A stretch of 16,205 nucleotides of DNA from JBBSUX01 sp038234045 (GTDB lineage Bacteria > Pseudomonadota > Gammaproteobacteria > Burkholderiales > Burkholderiaceae_C), in contig JBBSUX010000048.1 of assembly GCA_038234045.1 (NCBI GenBank), forward strand, positions 1 through 16,205. Direction: 5' to 3'. Shown one piece after another: positions 1-6,889 of this stretch. The notes beneath the pieces are model-generated. The model had not been told where the DNA came from. It searched no databases and was given only the letters and a program-made list of their open reading frames with translations. A program made the position numbers and the translations under genes. Position 1 is the first letter of the stretch; each line of letters opens with the position of its first letter.

Positions 1-71
1 ATGGAGTCGGAGCTCCTGGTGCCGCCGCTGTCACTGGAGCTGCACTTGCCGTTGCCCGCGTCTTCAGCCAT
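1..71 (-). CDS. 5' end of an unidentified gene overlapping coxM, cut by the window edge
   Basis: An ATG at 69-71 lies inside the last codons of the FAD-subunit gene, in another frame (the overlap reads ATGGCTGA, which also contains the coxM stop). The frame then stays open to the window edge for 23 codons, beginning MAEDAGNGKCSSSDSGGT and rich in Ser and Gly. A stop/start overlap of this kind is typical of translational coupling, so I read it as the fourth gene of the cox-like operon. Neighbours of such operons are often accessory proteins (CoxG-like SRPBCC, MoxR-type ATPase, VWA protein, XdhC-like or MobA-like maturation factors), but these few residues match none I can name. I see no clear Shine-Dalgarno upstream. 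It may be a chance open frame of 71 bases, hence the modest confidence. Confidence 0.45.
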   Translation of the reverse strand, partial: MAEDAGNGKCSSSDSGGTRSSDS

Positions 72-855
72 TGGCGGCTTGTACTGCGCGCTGGGTCTGC
101 ACCTTCACCAGCTGCGCGCGGTAGGCGGCGCTGGCATGCAGGTCAGCATTGAGTTCGCCGGCATCGATGGCCACACCCTCTACCGCCTCGGGCGTGAAGC
201 TCTTGGACAAAGCAGCTTCCAGCCCGGCATGACGAAATACGCCATTGCCTGCACCGGTGATCGCCACGCGCACACCATTGGCGGTTTGCGCCACGAACAC
301 GCCCACCAGCGCAAAGCGCGAAGCCGGCTGCCGGAACTTGGCATAAGCCGCCTTCTTCGGCACGGGAAAGTGAATGGCGGTGATCAGCTCGCCCGGCGCC
401 AGCGCCGTGGTGAACATGCCCTGAAAGAAATCATCGGCGGCAATCTTGCGCTTGTTGGTTTCCACTGTGGCGCCAAGCGCCAGCACAGCGCTCGGATAAC
501 ACGCCGCCGGGTCGTTGTTGGCGACCGACCCACCGAGCGTGCCCATGGCACGGATCTGGCGGTCGCCAATGGCGCCGGCAAGTTCCGCCAAAGCAGGGAT
601 CAGCGCTTTCACGTCGGCGCTGTCGGCCACGCTTTCATGGCGTGTCATGGCGCCGATGACGAGCGAGTTTCCCTCCTTGCGGATACCGCTCAGCTCCGGG
701 ATTCCAGCCAGGTCGATCAGTTGCTCCGGCTGAGCAAGCCGTTGCTTCAGCGATGCGATAAGTGTCTGGCCACCTGCCAGTGCCTGGCCGCCCGCAGCCA
801 GGCGGGATGCGACGTCGGCGAGCGAAGTGGGACGTTCGTAGGCGAATGCGTACAT
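64..855 (-). CDS. coxM: FAD-binding medium subunit of a molybdenum hydroxylase (CoxM family)
   Basis: This 263-residue protein is the flavin subunit of an xanthine dehydrogenase/CO dehydrogenase-type enzyme. It passes electrons from the FeS subunit to the final acceptor. Seen in the sequence: the two FAD-contact motifs of the PCMH-type fold, AGGQT at residues 27-31 and GTLGGSVANNDPAA around 105-118, and the C-terminal CO_deh_flav_C region ending in HASAAYRAQLV (240-250). Length is normal for the family (about 260-290). The ATG at 853-855 follows a GGAG ribosome site that overlaps the TGA stop of the large-subunit gene; the two genes are 12 bases apart, so they are surely co-transcribed. It is the third gene of an S-L-M operon. 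Family assignment is secure; the substrate of the complex is not determined by this subunit. Confidence 0.95.
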   Translation of the reverse strand: MYAFAYERPTSLADVASRLAAGGQALAGGQTLIASLKQRLAQPEQLIDLAGIPELSGIRKEGNSLVIGAMTRHESVADSADVKALIPALAELAGAIGDRQIRAMGTLGGSVANNDPAACYPSAVLALGATVETNKRKIAADDFFQGMFTTALAPGELITAIHFPVPKKAAYAKFRQPASRFALVGVFVAQTANGVRVAITGAGNGVFRHAGLEAALSKSFTPEAVEGVAIDAGELNADLHASAAYRAQLVKVQTQRAVQAANG

Positions 856-867
856 GTGGGTTTCTCC

Positions 868-3249
868 TCAGGCTTTGGCGTTCTGGATGGCTTGCCACAC
901 GCGGTTCGGATTGGCGGGCATATCGATGTCTTTTACGCCCACGGGCGCAAGTGCATCGAGCACCGCGTTAATCACTGCTGGCGGCGAACCGATGGCTCCG
1001 GCTTCGCCGCAACCCTTGGTGCCCAACGGGTTGGTGGTGCATGGTGTGCACACGGTGCCGATGGTGATATTGGGAAAATCGCTGGCGCGCGGCATGGTGT
1101 AGTCCATGAAAGAGCCGGTCACGAGCTGTCCGGTCTCACGGTCGTACACGCAGTGCTCCATCAGCGCCTGACCGATGCCTTGCACCACACCGCCGTGCAC
1201 CTGACCTTCAACGATCATCGGATTGATGATGGTGCCGAAATCATCCACGGCAGTGAAGCGGTCGACCCGCACCACCCCGGTAGCCGGATCGATTTCGACC
1301 TCGCAAATGTGGGTGCCGGCCGGAAAGGTGAAGTTGGTGGGGTCATAGAACGCGGTTTCATTCAGACCCGGCTCAAGCTTGTCCAGCGGATAGTTGTGTG
1401 GCACATAGGCCGTCAGCGCTACCTGGCCGAACGTCACTTTCTTGTCGGTGCCTTTCACCGTGAATTCTCCTTCGGCAAAATCCACGTCGGTATCGCTAGC
1501 CTCCATCAGATGGGCGGCAATCTTCTTGGCCTTGGCCTCGATCTTGTCCAGCGCCCGCATGATGGCAGCGCCTCCGACCGAGATCGAGCGCGAGCCATAG
1601 GTGCCCATTCCGAAAGGCACGCGACCGGTGTCGCCGTGGACGATAGCCACCTGTTCGGGCGAGAGGCCCAGACGCGCGGCAACTACCTGCGCAAACGTCG
1701 TCTCGTGGCCCTGGCCGTGGCTGTGCGAACCGGTGAAAACCGTCACGCTGCCGGTGGGATGCACGCGCACCTCGCCGCATTCGAACAATCCGGCGCGCGC
1801 ACCCAGAGCGCCCGCCACGTTCGACGGCGCCAGCCCGCAGGCCTCGATGTAGCTCGAGTAGCCCGCGCCGCGCAACAGGCCCTTCGCCTTTGATGCGTCC
1901 TTGCGTGCCTGCAGCCCGGCGATGTCGGCCAATTCGTTGGCCTTGTTCAGGCAAGCATGGAAGTCGCCCGTGTCGTATTGCAGCGCAACCGGCGTCTGGT
2001 ACGGAAACTCGGTGATGAAGTTGCGGCGGCGGATCTCGTCCTGCGAAAGGCCAAGCTCCCATGCCGCCCGGCTCACGATACGTTCGAGCAGATAGGTGGC
2101 CTCGGGTCGGCCCGCACCCCGGTACGCATCCACGGGCGCGGTGTTGGTGAACCAGGAATCCACTTCCACATACACCTGTGGTGTACGGTATTGGCCCGCC
2201 AGCAATGTGGCGTACAGGATGGTTGGCACCGCGGTGGAGAAGGTGGAAAGGTAGGCTCCCAGGTTGGCGTCGGTGTGCACGCGGAAAGCCAGGAATGTCC
2301 CGTCCTTGTCCATCGCCAGCTCGGCGTGGCTCACGTGGTCGCGGCCATGCGCATCGCACAGGAAGGCTTCGCTGCGGTCGCAGTTCCATTTGATGGCGCG
2401 ATTGAGCTTTTTCGATGCCCAGGTCAGGCAGACGTCTTCCGCGTACAGATATATCTTGGCGCCGAAGCCACCGCCCACATCGGGGGCGATCACGCGCACC
2501 TTGTGTTCGGGCAGTCCCATGACGAAAGCCGTCATCAGCAAGCGTTCGACATGAGGATTCTGGTTGGAGACATACAGCGTGTAATCGTCGCCCGCGCGGT
2601 TGTACGAGGCGATGGCCGCACGTGGCTCCAGCGGGTTGGGCGCGAGGCGGTTGTTGATCAGGTCGATCTTGGTGACATGGGCCGCGCCGGTGAAAGCCTT
2701 GTCAACTTCGGCCTTGTCACCGATGGCCCATTGGTAGCACTGGTTGTTGGGCGCGATGTCGTGCACCGTGGGAGCGCCTGCGGCTTTCGCGTCGCGCACA
2801 TCGACGATGGCCGGCAGCGGCTCGTAATCCACCTCGACCAGTTCGGCGGCATCGCGCGCCTGCTCGGCTGTTTCAGCCACGACCATCGCGACGTGGTCGC
2901 CCACATAGCGCACCTTTTCGAAGGCCAGGATCGGGTGCGGCGGCTCCTTCATCGGCTCACCATTGGTGCTGGTGATGAGCCAGCCGCAGGGCAGGCCATT
3001 GATCTTGTCGACGGCCACATCCTGCCCGTCGAGAATGCCTATGACCCCGGGTGACTTCAGCGCTGCGGCCTTGTCGATGCTGCGGATGCGCGCATGCGCA
3101 TGCGGCGATCGAACGAAATACGCATGGCACATGTTGGCCAGCACGATGTCGTCGGTGTACTGGCCGGCGCCGGTCAGAAAACGGTAGTCCTCCTTGCGGC
3201 GGAGGGATTCCCCGATATGGGGAAGGTTGGCGAAGTCGGATGCACCCAT
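868..3249 (-). CDS. coxL: Molybdopterin-binding large subunit, form II CO dehydrogenase-like (xanthine oxidase family)
   Basis: This is the catalytic subunit, which binds the molybdenum cofactor. Numbering from the upstream ATG at 3255 (795 residues): N-terminal a/b hammerhead domain about 20-150; molybdopterin-binding motifs DVGGGFGAK (259-267) and GQGHETTFAQ (514-523); active-site loop AYRGAGR (377-383); catalytic glutamate in KGCGEAG (E751). Form I CO dehydrogenases carry AYxCSFR here with an essential Cys; this protein has the form II loop and no Cys, so oxidation of CO is unproven and another aldehyde or N-heterocycle substrate is possible. The S-L-M order also fits form II. Start choice: an AAAGGAG at 3257-3263 is only 1 base from the ATG at 3255 but 7 bases from the ATG at 3249, so I chose the latter (two residues shorter). 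An alternative annotation is simply 'xanthine dehydrogenase family protein'. Confidence 0.95.
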   Translation of the reverse strand: MGASDFANLPHIGESLRRKEDYRFLTGAGQYTDDIVLANMCHAYFVRSPHAHARIRSIDKAAALKSPGVIGILDGQDVAVDKINGLPCGWLITSTNGEPMKEPPHPILAFEKVRYVGDHVAMVVAETAEQARDAAELVEVDYEPLPAIVDVRDAKAAGAPTVHDIAPNNQCYQWAIGDKAEVDKAFTGAAHVTKIDLINNRLAPNPLEPRAAIASYNRAGDDYTLYVSNQNPHVERLLMTAFVMGLPEHKVRVIAPDVGGGFGAKIYLYAEDVCLTWASKKLNRAIKWNCDRSEAFLCDAHGRDHVSHAELAMDKDGTFLAFRVHTDANLGAYLSTFSTAVPTILYATLLAGQYRTPQVYVEVDSWFTNTAPVDAYRGAGRPEATYLLERIVSRAAWELGLSQDEIRRRNFITEFPYQTPVALQYDTGDFHACLNKANELADIAGLQARKDASKAKGLLRGAGYSSYIEACGLAPSNVAGALGARAGLFECGEVRVHPTGSVTVFTGSHSHGQGHETTFAQVVAARLGLSPEQVAIVHGDTGRVPFGMGTYGSRSISVGGAAIMRALDKIEAKAKKIAAHLMEASDTDVDFAEGEFTVKGTDKKVTFGQVALTAYVPHNYPLDKLEPGLNETAFYDPTNFTFPAGTHICEVEIDPATGVVRVDRFTAVDDFGTIINPMIVEGQVHGGVVQGIGQALMEHCVYDRETGQLVTGSFMDYTMPRASDFPNITIGTVCTPCTTNPLGTKGCGEAGAIGSPPAVINAVLDALAPVGVKDIDMPANPNRVWQAIQNAKA

Positions 3250-3256
3250 GTTCATT

Positions 3257-3263
3257 CTCCTTT
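3257..3263 (-). promoter_or_regulatory. Ribosome binding site that decides the coxL start
   Basis: Read on the minus strand, the sequence is TGAAAGGAG followed by AATGAACATG. The AAAGGAG overlaps the coxS stop codon. It leaves 1 base to the first ATG (3255) and 7 bases to the second (3249). Normal spacing of 5-9 bases favours the second. Both starts are in the same frame, so the product differs by two residues only. Confidence 0.7.
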
Positions 3264-3730
3264 CAGGCTTTCATGGCCCCTGCACCCTGCAGCACGGACT
3301 TGACGATGTTCTGGTAGCCGGTGCAGCGGCACAGGTTGCCGTCGAGCGCTTCACGAACATCTTGTTCGTCGGCATCAGGCTGGCGTTTGCACAGGTCGAC
3401 CGCACTCATCACCATTCCGGTGGTGCAGAAGCCGCATTGCAGGCCGTGGCATTCCTTGAACGCGGCCTGCATGGGATGCATGGTGCCGTCGGCATCTGCC
3501 ATGCCTTCGATCGTGGTGATTTCTGCCGCCGCCGCCTGGGCCAGCAGCATGTTGCAGGATTTGACGGCTTTGCCGTTCATCAGAACCGTGCAGACGCCGC
3601 ATTGCGCCGTGTCGCAGCCAACGTGCGTGCCGGTGAGGTGAAGGTTCTCACGTAGCGCCTGAACCAGCAGCGTGTGGGGCGCCGCGTCGACCATCACGGC
3701 CTTGCCGTTGACCTCGAGATGAACCTGCAT
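3263..3730 (-). CDS. coxS: [2Fe-2S] small subunit of a molybdenum hydroxylase (CoxS family)
   Basis: This 155-residue protein carries the two iron-sulphur clusters that link the molybdenum site to the flavin. The plant-ferredoxin-type cluster is bound by C39, C44, C47 and C59 (CX4CX2CX11C). The C-terminal cluster is bound by C99, C102, C134 and C136 (CGFC ... CRC). All eight cysteines are present and the length is typical (about 150-170). A good AGGAG lies 7 bases before the ATG at 3728-3730. It is the first gene of the operon; the large-subunit gene follows within 20 bases. Regulation would act from the gap 3731-4027. Family is certain; as with its partners, CO as the substrate is not shown. 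Confidence 0.95.
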   Translation of the reverse strand: MQVHLEVNGKAVMVDAAPHTLLVQALRENLHLTGTHVGCDTAQCGVCTVLMNGKAVKSCNMLLAQAAAAEITTIEGMADADGTMHPMQAAFKECHGLQCGFCTTGMVMSAVDLCKRQPDADEQDVREALDGNLCRCTGYQNIVKSVLQGAGAMKA

Positions 3731-3800
3731 GCCTGTCTCCTGTTGTTGAGTTTCTTAGCAATCGGGAGTGAATCATGCGCGCCGAATCAGGGGCTTGGGT

Positions 3801-3815
3801 GTAACCCTAATGCCA
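3801..3815 (-). promoter_or_regulatory. Weak sigma-54-like promoter candidate upstream of coxS
   Basis: On the minus strand, 3815 to 3801 reads TGGCATTAGGGTTAC, about 70 bases before the coxS ATG. The sigma-54 consensus is TGGCAYG-N4-TTGC. The -24 half fits well (TGGCAT). The -12 half has AC in place of the usual invariant GC. A run of seven C on the plus strand (G on the minus) lies just upstream at 3821-3827. The spacing is right, but the -12 mismatch makes this only a candidate. I see no convincing sigma-70 pair in the same gap. Confidence 0.2.
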
Positions 3816-3969
3816 AATTTCCCCCCCAAGATTCGATGGTTACTTTGTATTCGCGAGAAGTAGGCGCGTGCCTGCAGGTAAAAGCGGCGCCCGTCGTCCT
3901 GCTCGCAGCCGCCAACGCTCTGACCGGTGGTGCGGAGAGCAGAGCCTACATGTCGTCTGAATTAACAAT

Positions 3970-4002
3970 AAAAAATGCGCCTGGCGGTTACCCGACGAGC
4001 GC
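3970..4002 (-). terminator. Possible rho-independent terminator of the aldo/keto reductase gene
   Basis: On the minus strand an imperfect hairpin (outer arms GCGCT/GGCGC with one wobble, inner CGG/CCG closing a GTAA loop) is followed by T6 (plus-strand A6 at 3970-3975). It begins 26 bases after the reductase stop at 4028. The internal mismatches make the stem weak. The outer arm shares bases with the dispersed repeat. Confidence 0.4.
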
Positions 4003-4026
4003 TTTTAGCAATTAATTCAATAGCAA
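3998..4026. repeat. Dispersed intergenic repeat, copy 1
   Basis: This 29-base stretch runs from AGCGCT to AATAGCAA. It matches 9417-9445 at 21 of 29 positions without gaps. Both copies keep the left block AGCGCTNTTAGC and the right block AATAGCAA. It ends two bases before the stop codon of the reductase gene. I see no copy elsewhere in the window beyond short TAGCGCTT-like matches. Confidence 0.5.
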
Positions 4027-4027
4027 T

Positions 4028-4909
4028 TCAAGCAGGGTCCCAGACAGGTGCGAGGCTTGCAGGCGCGCACAGGCGGTCGCCCCGATCCAGCGTTGCCATC
4101 TCCTGCATTTCGGCCTCGCTGAGCCGGAGCTTGGTCGCCTGCAGGTTGCCTTCCAGATGCTCACGCTTGGTAGAAGACGGAATGACCGCATGGCCGAGCT
4201 GCATCGCCCAGGCCAATACCACCTGCGCGGGCGACACATCGTGCGCCTTGGCAATCTTGCCAATGACTTCATCGTCGAGCACCTTTCCATAGGCGAGGGT
4301 CATGTACGACGTGATCTGAATGCCCTGCGACTTGGCAAATTCAGCGACCTTCCGGTTCTGGAAATAGGGGTGCAGCTCCACCTGATTGGTGACGATCTCG
4401 CCATCGCCTGCCGACTTGATGGCCTCCTTCATGAGCGAGATCGGAAAGTTGGAGATGCCGATCTGCCGCGTAAAGTCCTGCGCTTTGGCTTCGGCCAGCG
4501 CGCCGATGAACTCGGGGATCGGCACGGCGTTCTTGGGCGATGGCCAGTGGATCAGCGTCAGATCCACATGGTCGGTGCGCAACTTGGCCAGGCTTTCCTT
4601 CAGGCTGGGAACCAGCTTGTCCTTGGCGAAGTTTGTCGTCCAGATTTTGGTGGTGATGAACAGCTCGTCGCGGGGCACCCTGCTTTCCGCAATGGCGCGG
4701 CCAACTTCCGCCTCGTTTTCATAGATCTGCGCGGTGTCGATCAGGCGGTAGCCCACATCGAGCCCGTCTTTTACCGAATCGACGACGACCTGGCCCTTCA
4801 GGCGGAAGGTACCCATGCCGAAAAGAGGAACGGCGTGCTGTTCTACGGTGGATGCGTTGCCCGAATTCGAGCTGGAAACTTGATTGGTTTGTTGATTGGT
4901 TTGGTTCAT
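4028..4909 (-). CDS. dkgB: NADPH-dependent aldo/keto reductase, DkgB-like (2,5-diketo-D-gluconate reductase B / methylglyoxal reductase)
   Basis: This soluble (a/b)8-barrel oxidoreductase reduces aldehydes and ketones with NADPH. Close relatives act on 2,5-diketo-gluconate and methylglyoxal. Seen in the 293 residues: the catalytic tetrad D58 (DTAQIYEN), Y63, K88 (TTKIW) and H121 (LIHWPSP), and the NADPH phosphate-binding stretch IPSSTKREHLEGN (243-255). From memory, long blocks are nearly identical to E. coli DkgB, which is 267 residues. The surplus is an N-terminal extension of about 26 residues rich in Asn, Gln, Ser and Thr that contains a tandem QTNQ-QTNQ (residues 3-10), encoded by an 11-bp direct repeat at 4880-4890 and 4892-4902. 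No clear Shine-Dalgarno precedes the ATG. The exporter gene lies 97 bases upstream on the same strand, so co-transcription is possible. Confidence 0.9.
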   Translation of the reverse strand: MNQTNQQTNQVSSSNSGNASTVEQHAVPLFGMGTFRLKGQVVVDSVKDGLDVGYRLIDTAQIYENEAEVGRAIAESRVPRDELFITTKIWTTNFAKDKLVPSLKESLAKLRTDHVDLTLIHWPSPKNAVPIPEFIGALAEAKAQDFTRQIGISNFPISLMKEAIKSAGDGEIVTNQVELHPYFQNRKVAEFAKSQGIQITSYMTLAYGKVLDDEVIGKIAKAHDVSPAQVVLAWAMQLGHAVIPSSTKREHLEGNLQATKLRLSEAEMQEMATLDRGDRLCAPASLAPVWDPA

Positions 4910-5006
4910 GCGTTTGTTGTACGCGGCGTCGAACCGGGTGGGGCGCCGGGCAGTACGCCGTCGGCGTGTGCGGCTTCTCCGATGCTCTCAGCCGCAGCCC
5001 GCCTGT

Positions 5007-5909
5007 TCAGCGTTTGCGTACCAGCAACGCGACGCCCGCTGCTGTCATCGCTGTGCCGACTACCGTCGCGATCGTGATGCTTTCGCCAAACAGCAGCCAG
5101 GCCATCACCGCAGTACACGGCGGCACCAGATACATCAGGCTGGTGACGGCTGTGGCAGCGCCGCGCTGGATGAGCACATAGAAGAGCGAGCTGCCGCCAA
5201 GGGTCAGCACCAGCACCGACCAGGTCAGCGCGCCAATCATCTCGGCGTTCCAGTGCACCGCTGCGGGCTCGAGCAGCGCAAGCGGCAAGGTGGCCAGCAG
5301 CGCGGCCGCCAGTTGAATGGTGCTGGCGGTACGTACGTCGCACGGCGCCACATGACGCTTCTGATACAGCGTGCCGCAGGTGATGGAGGCCAGCGCCAGA
5401 ATGCCGAGCGCGAGGCTTGCCAGCGATGCCTCATGTCCCGCTTCGAGCTTGTGCGACACCACCAGCACCAGCCCGCCCAGACCCAGCGCGAGCCCGATCC
5501 ACTGCGGCCGGGTCACGTTGCCGCCGCGTGCCGAGATCCAGATGGCAGTCAGCAGCGGCTGCAGCCCGACGATGAGGGCGATCAGGCCGGCGCCCATGCC
5601 GATCCTCACTGCGGCCCAGACTCCGCCGAGGTAGCCGCCCTGGATAAGCAGGCCTGTGACGGCCAAGTGCACGAACGCCATGCGCCCCTGCGGCCATGGC
5701 ACGCGCGCCACTACGATCCACGGCAGGAAGCAGGCGATCGACAGCGCGTAGCGCATCGCCAAAAAGGTCATTGGCGGCGCATTGGGCATGCCGAAGCGCG
5801 CGACGATGAAGCCGGTGCTCCAGATCAGCACGAAGATCGTTGGCATGGCGCGCGCCCAGCCCGCAGTGACGGGCGTGGCCCGCGAAGAAGCGGAAGGCGT
5901 GGAGGTCAT
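5007..5909 (-). CDS. EamA/DMT-family transporter (drug/metabolite exporter)
   Basis: This is an inner-membrane protein of about ten predicted transmembrane helices with two EamA repeats, usually exporting amino acids or other small metabolites. From the chosen ATG (300 residues), hydrophobic segments begin at about residue 22 (MPTIFVLIWSTGF). Family-typical stretches are AGLIALIVGLQPLLTA (107-122) and MYLVPPCTAVMAWLLFGE (259-276), ending in a basic LVRKR tail. The open frame extends further upstream to a GTG at 6023, but that 38-residue extension is Arg-rich, not hydrophobic, and lies over phased 18-bp repeats, so I start at 5907-5909. An ATG at 5927 is also possible; neither has a clear Shine-Dalgarno. 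The substrate cannot be read from the sequence. Confidence 0.88.
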   Translation of the reverse strand: MTSTPSASSRATPVTAGWARAMPTIFVLIWSTGFIVARFGMPNAPPMTFLAMRYALSIACFLPWIVVARVPWPQGRMAFVHLAVTGLLIQGGYLGGVWAAVRIGMGAGLIALIVGLQPLLTAIWISARGGNVTRPQWIGLALGLGGLVLVVSHKLEAGHEASLASLALGILALASITCGTLYQKRHVAPCDVRTASTIQLAAALLATLPLALLEPAAVHWNAEMIGALTWSVLVLTLGGSSLFYVLIQRGAATAVTSLMYLVPPCTAVMAWLLFGESITIATVVGTAMTAAGVALLVRKR

Positions 5910-5939
5910 GAGGGATGGGCGTGGCATCGCTTGGGGGAC

Positions 5940-5985
5940 GTGACGCGCAGCGGTGCGGTAACGCGCAACAGGAACGTAGCGGGCG
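5940..5985. repeat. Three imperfect 18-bp phased repeats upstream of the exporter gene
   Basis: GTGACGCGCA (5940-5949), GTAACGCGCA (5958-5967) and GTAGCGGGCG (5976-5985) recur at an exact spacing of 18 bases. The first two cores differ at one base of ten; the third is weaker. They lie 31-76 bases before the chosen start of the exporter. They could be regulator sites, or, if the long GTG-started frame is used, they would encode degenerate hexapeptides of the ARYVPV type. Confidence 0.35.
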
Positions 5986-6092
5986 AGTGTGCCGTTTTCT
6001 GCGACAGCCGTTTTCCTGCGCACATCGGCAGTTGCCCGCGGGTCGAAGAAGCCGGTGCATGCTTTGAACGATCGTGCGGCGCCTTCGCGCTC

Positions 6093-6131
6093 AAAAAAAA
6101 GGCCCGTCAGCGCAGTGCTGACGGGCCTTTT
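6093..6131. terminator. Strong bidirectional rho-independent terminator
   Basis: A perfect 11-bp stem, GGCCCGTCAGC (6101-6111) with GCTGACGGGCC (6117-6127), closes a 5-base loop. It is flanked by A8 on the left (6093-6100) and T4 on the right (6128-6131), so it works on both strands. On the minus strand it lies about 60 bases after the stop of the ferritin-like gene and would end that transcript with a U8 tract. Confidence 0.92.
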
Positions 6132-6188
6132 CTTACCTCGCGGGGGATGGGATTTTCTTGCCAGTCCTCCGCTGTGGAGAATATTTGC

Positions 6189-6689
6189 TCAGACTGCCTT
6201 GGCGTTCACGGCACCTTCGGCCAGCTCGGTCATCAGCTCGTCGCTCTGATACATGTCCTTGACGGCTTTGGAAATCTTGTCGTGCGCGTCGCTCAGCTTC
6301 AATGCCTTGGCGAAGGCCGCAACCGTTCCGAAGCCGGTGATACCGTAGTGCGTCATGCGCTGGTACTGCGCAATGATCGAAGCGTCGAGTACGGGGCCGC
6401 TTTCCGGGCCTTCTTCCACCGTGTGCTTGAGGGCTTCCGCAGCAAGACCTTCCATGCCTTTGCAGTGCTCTTTTTTCATCGAAGTGTCGTGCGCGTCGAT
6501 CAGCGTCTTGAGCATTTCGGTGTGCTTCGCAATTCCCTCTTGCGAGGTGGCGAGCATTTTTTTCAGCTTTTCACTGGTTGCCTTGGGCGCAATCTTTTTC
6601 AAGGCCTTGCTCATCTGGTCATTGGCGGACCAGAGATCCTTCATTTCGTCGAGATAGAGTTCCTTGAGCGAGGTGATGGTGCTTGCCAT
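6189..6689 (-). CDS. DUF892 / YciE-YciF-like ferritin-fold protein
   Basis: This 166-residue, all-helical cytoplasmic protein belongs to the YciF-like ferritin superfamily, associated with stress responses. Relatives form a four-helix bundle that can bind two metal ions. Seen: the N-terminal LYLDEMKDLWSANDQM (11-26), CKGMEGL (76-82), and IIAQYQRMTHYGITGFGT (105-122). In the usual family motif the last region reads like VEHYEIA; here Glu residues at two positions are Thr113 and Gly116, so a metal ligand may be lost. The open frame could begin at 6767, but the ATG at 6687-6689 gives the standard YciF length and N-terminus. The gene is flanked by its own gaps and a strong terminator, so it is probably monocistronic. 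Confidence 0.88.
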   Translation of the reverse strand: MASTITSLKELYLDEMKDLWSANDQMSKALKKIAPKATSEKLKKMLATSQEGIAKHTEMLKTLIDAHDTSMKKEHCKGMEGLAAEALKHTVEEGPESGPVLDASIIAQYQRMTHYGITGFGTVAAFAKALKLSDAHDKISKAVKDMYQSDELMTELAEGAVNAKAV

Positions 6690-6889
6690 GGTGTGATCTT
6701 TCAGTGAGTTGTGGGAGGAGGGGCCGGGTGAGGAGACCCGAAAGGCAACCAGGTTCGACCGGCCCATTGTTGGATGCCATCGCTCACGCTAGCGCTTAAT
6801 CAACCCCCGGCAGTAGCTTCAACACACGGATCCGCGTAGGCCGCAGCGCCGGTCACCTTTGCTTGCGTCTTTCTGCCTTCCACTCCTCC

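Larger units (their letters stand above)
3731..4027. other. Intergenic region between the cox operon and the aldo/keto reductase gene
   Basis: This gap of 297 bases must hold the promoter of the cox-like operon and the end signal of the upstream reductase gene, since both genes run on the minus strand. I see a sigma-54-like motif, a C7 run, a candidate terminator and one copy of a dispersed repeat at its right end; each is listed separately. No coding frame in it looks real. Confidence 0.6.

Noticed and set aside
1..1893. Long plus-strand open frame of 630 codons opposite the medium and large cox subunits
   Set aside because: It is antisense to two genes with complete family motifs. Its product is rich in His and Arg with no recognisable domain, a usual artefact of high-GC codon bias on the opposite strand.
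868..3255. True (form I) carbon monoxide dehydrogenase
   Set aside because: The loop reads AYRGAGR, not AYxCSFR. The catalytic Cys of form I is missing.
4896..6707. Plus-strand open frame of 603 codons
   Set aside because: It lies opposite the EamA exporter and the DUF892 gene and crosses a strong terminator. The product is Gln/Arg/His-rich and has no domain.
6780..6806. A third copy of the dispersed repeat near TAGCGCTTAAT
   Set aside because: Only about eight bases match and the AATAGC block is missing.
6805..6888. A 27-codon GTG frame after an AGGAGG-like site downstream of the alcohol dehydrogenase
   Set aside because: The ribosome site is too close to the GTG, the peptide has no features, and nothing else supports translation.
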